DNA of 6,622 nucleotides from positions 1-6,622 of the forward strand of contig JAUXAV010000063.1 in assembly GCA_030619735.1 (NCBI GenBank), written 5' to 3'. The stretch comes from Candidatus Aenigmatarchaeota archaeon (GTDB lineage: Archaea > Aenigmatarchaeota > Aenigmatarchaeia > QMZP01 > JAUXAV01). Below the pieces are notes generated by a model. It saw only the letters and a program-made list of their open reading frames with translations. It made no database searches and had not been told where the DNA came from. A program made the translations under genes and the position numbers. This document shows positions 4,264 to 6,622 of the stretch, piece after piece. How positions within the stretch are numbered: position 1 is the stretch's first letter; the number at the start of each line of letters is the position of its first letter.

Positions 4264-5250
4264 GTGAAAAGAGGAGAATTGGCACCTGAGGAACTGGACA
4301 AGGTGATAAAGTTAAAACGAGCCGGTACCAGCTGGTTAAAAATCCAGCATGAGACAGGGATTAACCGACGAACTGCGAAGCGGGCCTACGAAAAGTGGGA
4401 GCACAGCCAAACGCCTCAGGAACTCCAGAATGCTCGCAAAGAGGTGGCCGCAAAAGCATTCCTTGACCACTTGAAGTCACTCATCTCACTGGCCGGGTCC
4501 GTAGTGGTCAATCTGAGTGTGCCATCCTCGCCCGACTCGATGAACACTACTGAGCAGTTCTTTTCCGGGCTGTGGTATCAGGACCTCCTTCGGCGTTGGA
4601 TCTACATGCCATCCGAAACTAGGGAGTATTATCTAATGTCCCAGGAGCACCAAAGGGATATGCAATTCAACTTCCTCGAGAACGAGTTGCTTTTTAAGTG
4701 CCTTCAGGACCACACTCGTGGTGAAGGGGTACCATGGGAAGCCCTAGAGGAATGGAAAAAGGCTCGGGACAACTGTGTCAAAAGTCTCCCCAAGCTTCGG
4801 AAGGAACTCAGCGTGGGGGTAAACAATTTTCTCAAGCAGGAACGAGAGACGAACTTCTTGCAGAGGATTAAGGAGGAGGAACGGACAGGGACACGGCACA
4901 ACCCAGGCGACCAGATGGCGAGGGCAGTGCTTAACGCTGTATGGCAAGGTGTTGTCGAAGATAAGCTGGGTCAAGATTTGGTTCGGATGCCATCTCGCAG
5001 CGATGGTCAGGGCATAGTGAGAGTGAAAGATGAAACGTTCCTTATATTCAATGACGCGAGTCTAGCTGAAAAGGTAACCCACATATGCAATCAGGTGGTT
5101 AATAACTTGTCAAAAGGAGATATGGTTAAGCAGTTACACAGCGAAGTTCGTATAATGCAAAAGGCAACCGAGGAGCTCCGCCAGATGCTGAACCCGGTTA
5201 GGTTGACCCCTATGATACTTCGCACCCATTGTGACCTATGTCCTGCGTAA
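4264..5250 (+). CDS. HTH-domain protein of unknown function, 328 aa, cotranscribed with integrase
   Basis: The start GTG 4264 is set by the ribosome site at 4253-4259. Residues 6-46 form a resolvase- or Hin-type helix-turn-helix: LAPEELDKVIKLKRAG, then SWLKIQHETG as helix 2 and INRRTAKRAYEKW as the recognition helix. The rest (about 50-328) has no domain I recognise. It is mainly helical and charged, with likely amphipathic segments around WEALEEWKKARDN and LKQERETNFLQRIKEEER, and no transmembrane segment or catalytic motif. It ends CDLCPA, a CxxC pair three residues from the C-terminus that might bind metal or form a disulfide. The 32-nt gap to the integrase implies cotranscription. A DNA-binding regulator or recombination accessory factor is the simplest guess, but the large C-terminal part could have its own activity. 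Confidence 0.8.
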   Translation: MKRGELAPEELDKVIKLKRAGTSWLKIQHETGINRRTAKRAYEKWEHSQTPQELQNARKEVAAKAFLDHLKSLISLAGSVVVNLSVPSSPDSMNTTEQFFSGLWYQDLLRRWIYMPSETREYYLMSQEHQRDMQFNFLENELLFKCLQDHTRGEGVPWEALEEWKKARDNCVKSLPKLRKELSVGVNNFLKQERETNFLQRIKEEERTGTRHNPGDQMARAVLNAVWQGVVEDKLGQDLVRMPSRSDGQGIVRVKDETFLIFNDASLAEKVTHICNQVVNNLSKGDMVKQLHSEVRIMQKATEELRQMLNPVRLTPMILRTHCDLCPA

Positions 5251-5282
5251 CGTATACATTTTTAATAAAAGGAGGAGACATA

Positions 5283-6491
5283 ATGAAAGGACATATTCGG
5301 CAACGGTCAAAAGGCTCATGGACTATCTGGGTAGACCTTGGGCGCGACCCAGAGACGGGGAAACGTAAGCAGCAAACCCTAACAGTCCATGGGGCCAAAA
5401 GAGATGCAGAAAGGGAGGTAAGGGACTTGCTACACTCGCTAGAAGCAGGTAGCTATACCAAGCCTAGTCGCATCACATTAGGTCAGTGGCTGGCACAATG
5501 GTGCCAAAGCTATGTTGCGATGCACTGCTCAATCCGGACGGCAGAGAGTTACCAGTCTGAGGTGCGGCGGCACATTATCCCCGCCTTGGGAACAATACCA
5601 CTCACCCGGCTTCAGCCTCAGCACCTTGAGACTTATTACGCCCGTGCTCTTTCTCAGGGTCGCATTGATGGAAGGGGAGGGCTTTCGCCGCGAACTGTGC
5701 TGTATCATCATCGCATTCTCTCTGAGGCATTTAGCCACGCCGTCAAGATGGGGCTACTTGGCCGCAATGTAGTAGAGGCGGTAGACCCTCCAAGAGTGGA
5801 GCGGACCAATTGGGAAACCTTAGCTCCTGAAGATGTTCCCAAATTCCTAGAAGCTGCTCAAGAAACGTCTTACTATGAGCTGTTTAATACGGCGCTATAT
5901 ACTGGAATGCGATTAGGGGAGCTGCTAGGGTTACGCTGGCGTGATGTAGACCTTGATATGGCCTCCCTTTCTGTGGTTCAGGCGTTGTATAAGCGTTCCG
6001 GGGTTTGCAAGATGGTAGAGCCCAAGAGTTCTGGCAGCCGGCGCCGGATAGCACTGTCGCCCTCTCTGGCACTGTCACTGCGTCAGTATAAAGTCGACCA
6101 ACAGGCACAAAGAATCTTCCTGGGGGAACCCTTGGCTGATAGCGATCTCGTATTCAGCCATCTTGACGGTAAGCCTCTTGACCCTGGTGTGGTCAGCCAT
6201 ACCTTTGCTAAAGTGCTTAGGAGAGCCGGGCTGCCTCATATCCGCTTTCACGACCTTAGGCACACTCATGCCACCCTCTTGCTAAAAGGTGGCGTACATC
6301 CTAAAATAGTAAGTGAAAGGTTGGGGCACGCTAACATTGGTATTACCCTTGACACTTATAGCCATGTCTTGCCTGGATTACAGGAGAGGGCCGCAGAGCG
6401 CTTCGACGAGATGCTCGAGCCGGGGGTGATTGCCGAGGATGTTAGCAAAATGTTAGCAAAAGAAACTGACCTAGGCACGGCGGGCCGCTAG
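5283..6491 (+). CDS. int: Tyrosine-type site-specific integrase
   Basis: A complete 402-residue tyrosine recombinase of the phage-integrase type, catalysing integration and excision between attP and attB. Domains in order: an AP2-like arm-binding domain (about 1-50, IRQRSKGSWTIWVDLGRDPETGKRK), a SAM-like core-binding domain (64-155), and a catalytic domain (175-375). All active-site residues are visible: R210 (TGMRLGEL), K248 (EPKSS), H323 and R326 (HDLRHTH), H349 (RLGHANI) and nucleophile Y359 (LDTYSHV). The ATG at 5283 has AAAAGGAGG 7 nt upstream. A weak internal promoter (TTGTGA 5229-5234, TATACA 5253-5258) might give it independent expression. Its last codons and TAG stop overlap a tRNA-Lys 5' half, which ties this gene to that attachment site. 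The arm-binding domain implies arm-type sites near attP. Confidence 0.96.
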   Translation: MKGHIRQRSKGSWTIWVDLGRDPETGKRKQQTLTVHGAKRDAEREVRDLLHSLEAGSYTKPSRITLGQWLAQWCQSYVAMHCSIRTAESYQSEVRRHIIPALGTIPLTRLQPQHLETYYARALSQGRIDGRGGLSPRTVLYHHRILSEAFSHAVKMGLLGRNVVEAVDPPRVERTNWETLAPEDVPKFLEAAQETSYYELFNTALYTGMRLGELLGLRWRDVDLDMASLSVVQALYKRSGVCKMVEPKSSGSRRRIALSPSLALSLRQYKVDQQAQRIFLGEPLADSDLVFSHLDGKPLDPGVVSHTFAKVLRRAGLPHIRFHDLRHTHATLLLKGGVHPKIVSERLGHANIGITLDTYSHVLPGLQERAAERFDEMLEPGVIAEDVSKMLAKETDLGTAGR

Positions 6492-6523
6492 CTCAAATGG
6501 AAGAGCAGCTGACTCTTAATCAG
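6482..6523 (+). other. tRNA-Lys(CUU) 5' half, probable attachment-site core
   Basis: The sequence folds as the 5' part of a tRNA: acceptor strand GGGCCGC (6482-6488), TA, D-stem GCTC/GAGC (6491-6494/6503-6506) with a GG-containing D-loop, anticodon stem GCTGA/TCAG and loop CTCTTAA (6513-6519) with anticodon CTT (6515-6517). After 6523 the match stops: the last anticodon-stem pair is lost, and no T-arm or 3' acceptor strand follows. It is therefore not a functional tRNA gene as it stands. Tyrosine integrases often use tRNA anticodon stem-loops as crossover sites, and the integrase stop codon (6489-6491) lies inside this half. It is either attP, carrying identity to the 5' half, or a junction with the displaced half. 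Confidence 0.72.
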
Positions 6524-6529
6524 AAACTT

Positions 6530-6587
6530 GACCTGCTACCCTATTGTCCCAGATACGATTCGCTGATATCTGATTTGACAGCAGGTC
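6530..6587. repeat. Nested inverted repeats beside the attachment site
   Basis: GACCTGCT (6530-6537) pairs with AGCAGGTC (6580-6587). Within that span CAGATA (6550-6555) pairs with TATCTG (6567-6572). The two are nearly concentric and could form a cruciform or an RNA fold. They lie directly after the tRNA half. Confidence 0.6.
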
Positions 6588-6608
6588 TGATTTTGTATCT
6601 ACACTGAT
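6563..6608 (+). repeat. Four short CTGAT repeats, candidate integrase arm sites
   Basis: CTGAT occurs at 6563, 6570, 6587 and 6604, the last three spaced 17 bp apart. The copies at 6569-6576 and 6586-6593 extend to TCTGATTT. Integrases with an arm-binding domain, as here, bind short direct repeats flanking the core. The repeats are short, so chance cannot be excluded. Confidence 0.3.
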
Positions 6609-6622
6609 ACCCAGTGGTGTAG
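6599..6622. repeat. Inverted repeat at the right edge
   Basis: CTACAC (6599-6604) pairs with GTGTAG (6617-6622) across a 12-nt loop. It may be the stem of a terminator after the integrase gene, or part of the attachment region. The window ends before any T-run could be seen. Confidence 0.4.

Noticed and set aside
6482..6622. A functional tRNA-Lys gene, possibly with an intron after the anticodon
   Set aside because: No T-arm, no matching 3' acceptor strand (GCGGCCC) and no group I intron core is visible in the 99 nt after the break. The break beside an integrase is explained by an attachment site.
1..6622. CRISPR array or rRNA genes
   Set aside because: I saw no regularly spaced 23-40-bp repeats and no rRNA-like conserved segments on either strand.

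Overview
The window looks like bacterial accessory DNA. Most starts have AGGAGG-type ribosome sites, promoters are sigma70-like, and half of a bacterial tRNA-Lys gene lies at the right end. The mix of small zinc-ribbon phage-type proteins, a GYD-domain protein and SAM-like recombinases reminds me of Chloroflexota (Dehalococcoidia-type) genomes. That is an impression from protein style, not a demonstrated assignment.

Left part (1-1710): a tyrosine-recombinase-like gene runs off the left edge on the minus strand (starts at 305), preceded by an overlapping 88-residue gene (280-546). A plus-strand operon faces away from it and encodes a protein with a C-terminal SAP-like DNA-binding motif (746-1129), an unrecognised 70-residue protein (1164-1376) and a GYD-domain protein (1432-1710). 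The two transcription units are driven by back-to-back promoters whose -35 boxes overlap and whose -10 boxes lie in a perfect 10-bp inverted repeat (667-723).

Middle part (1771-4096, minus strand): a replication module. Reading 5' to 3' it holds an excisionase-type HTH protein (4096-3896), a short interrupted HTH reading frame (3717-3577), a DUF4373-type replication initiator (3575-2727), a DnaC-like AAA+ helicase loader (2866-2204) and two small Cys-rich zinc-ribbon proteins (2200-2015 and 1953-1771). An AT-rich patch with a 13-bp direct repeat inside the initiator gene is a candidate origin. Upstream of the initiator, on the opposite strand, a good promoter (3783-3811) is followed by a rho-independent terminator (3857-3886), predicting an antisense RNA of about 70 nt. 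A copy-control RNA is the obvious hypothesis.

Right part (4137-6622, plus strand): overlapping opposed promoters lie between the excisionase gene and a two-gene integration operon. The operon encodes a 328-residue protein with an N-terminal HTH (4264-5250) and a complete tyrosine integrase (5283-6491). The integrase stop codon lies inside a 42-nt stretch matching the 5' half of tRNA-Lys(CUU), which ends abruptly after the anticodon stem. Repeats and inverted repeats follow. This is best read as an attachment site: attP of an excised or circular form, or a junction.

Together the middle and right parts look like an integrative element or small temperate-phage-like replicon, with excision, replication initiation, helicase loading and integration functions. 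The left part may be cargo, a neighbouring element or host flank.
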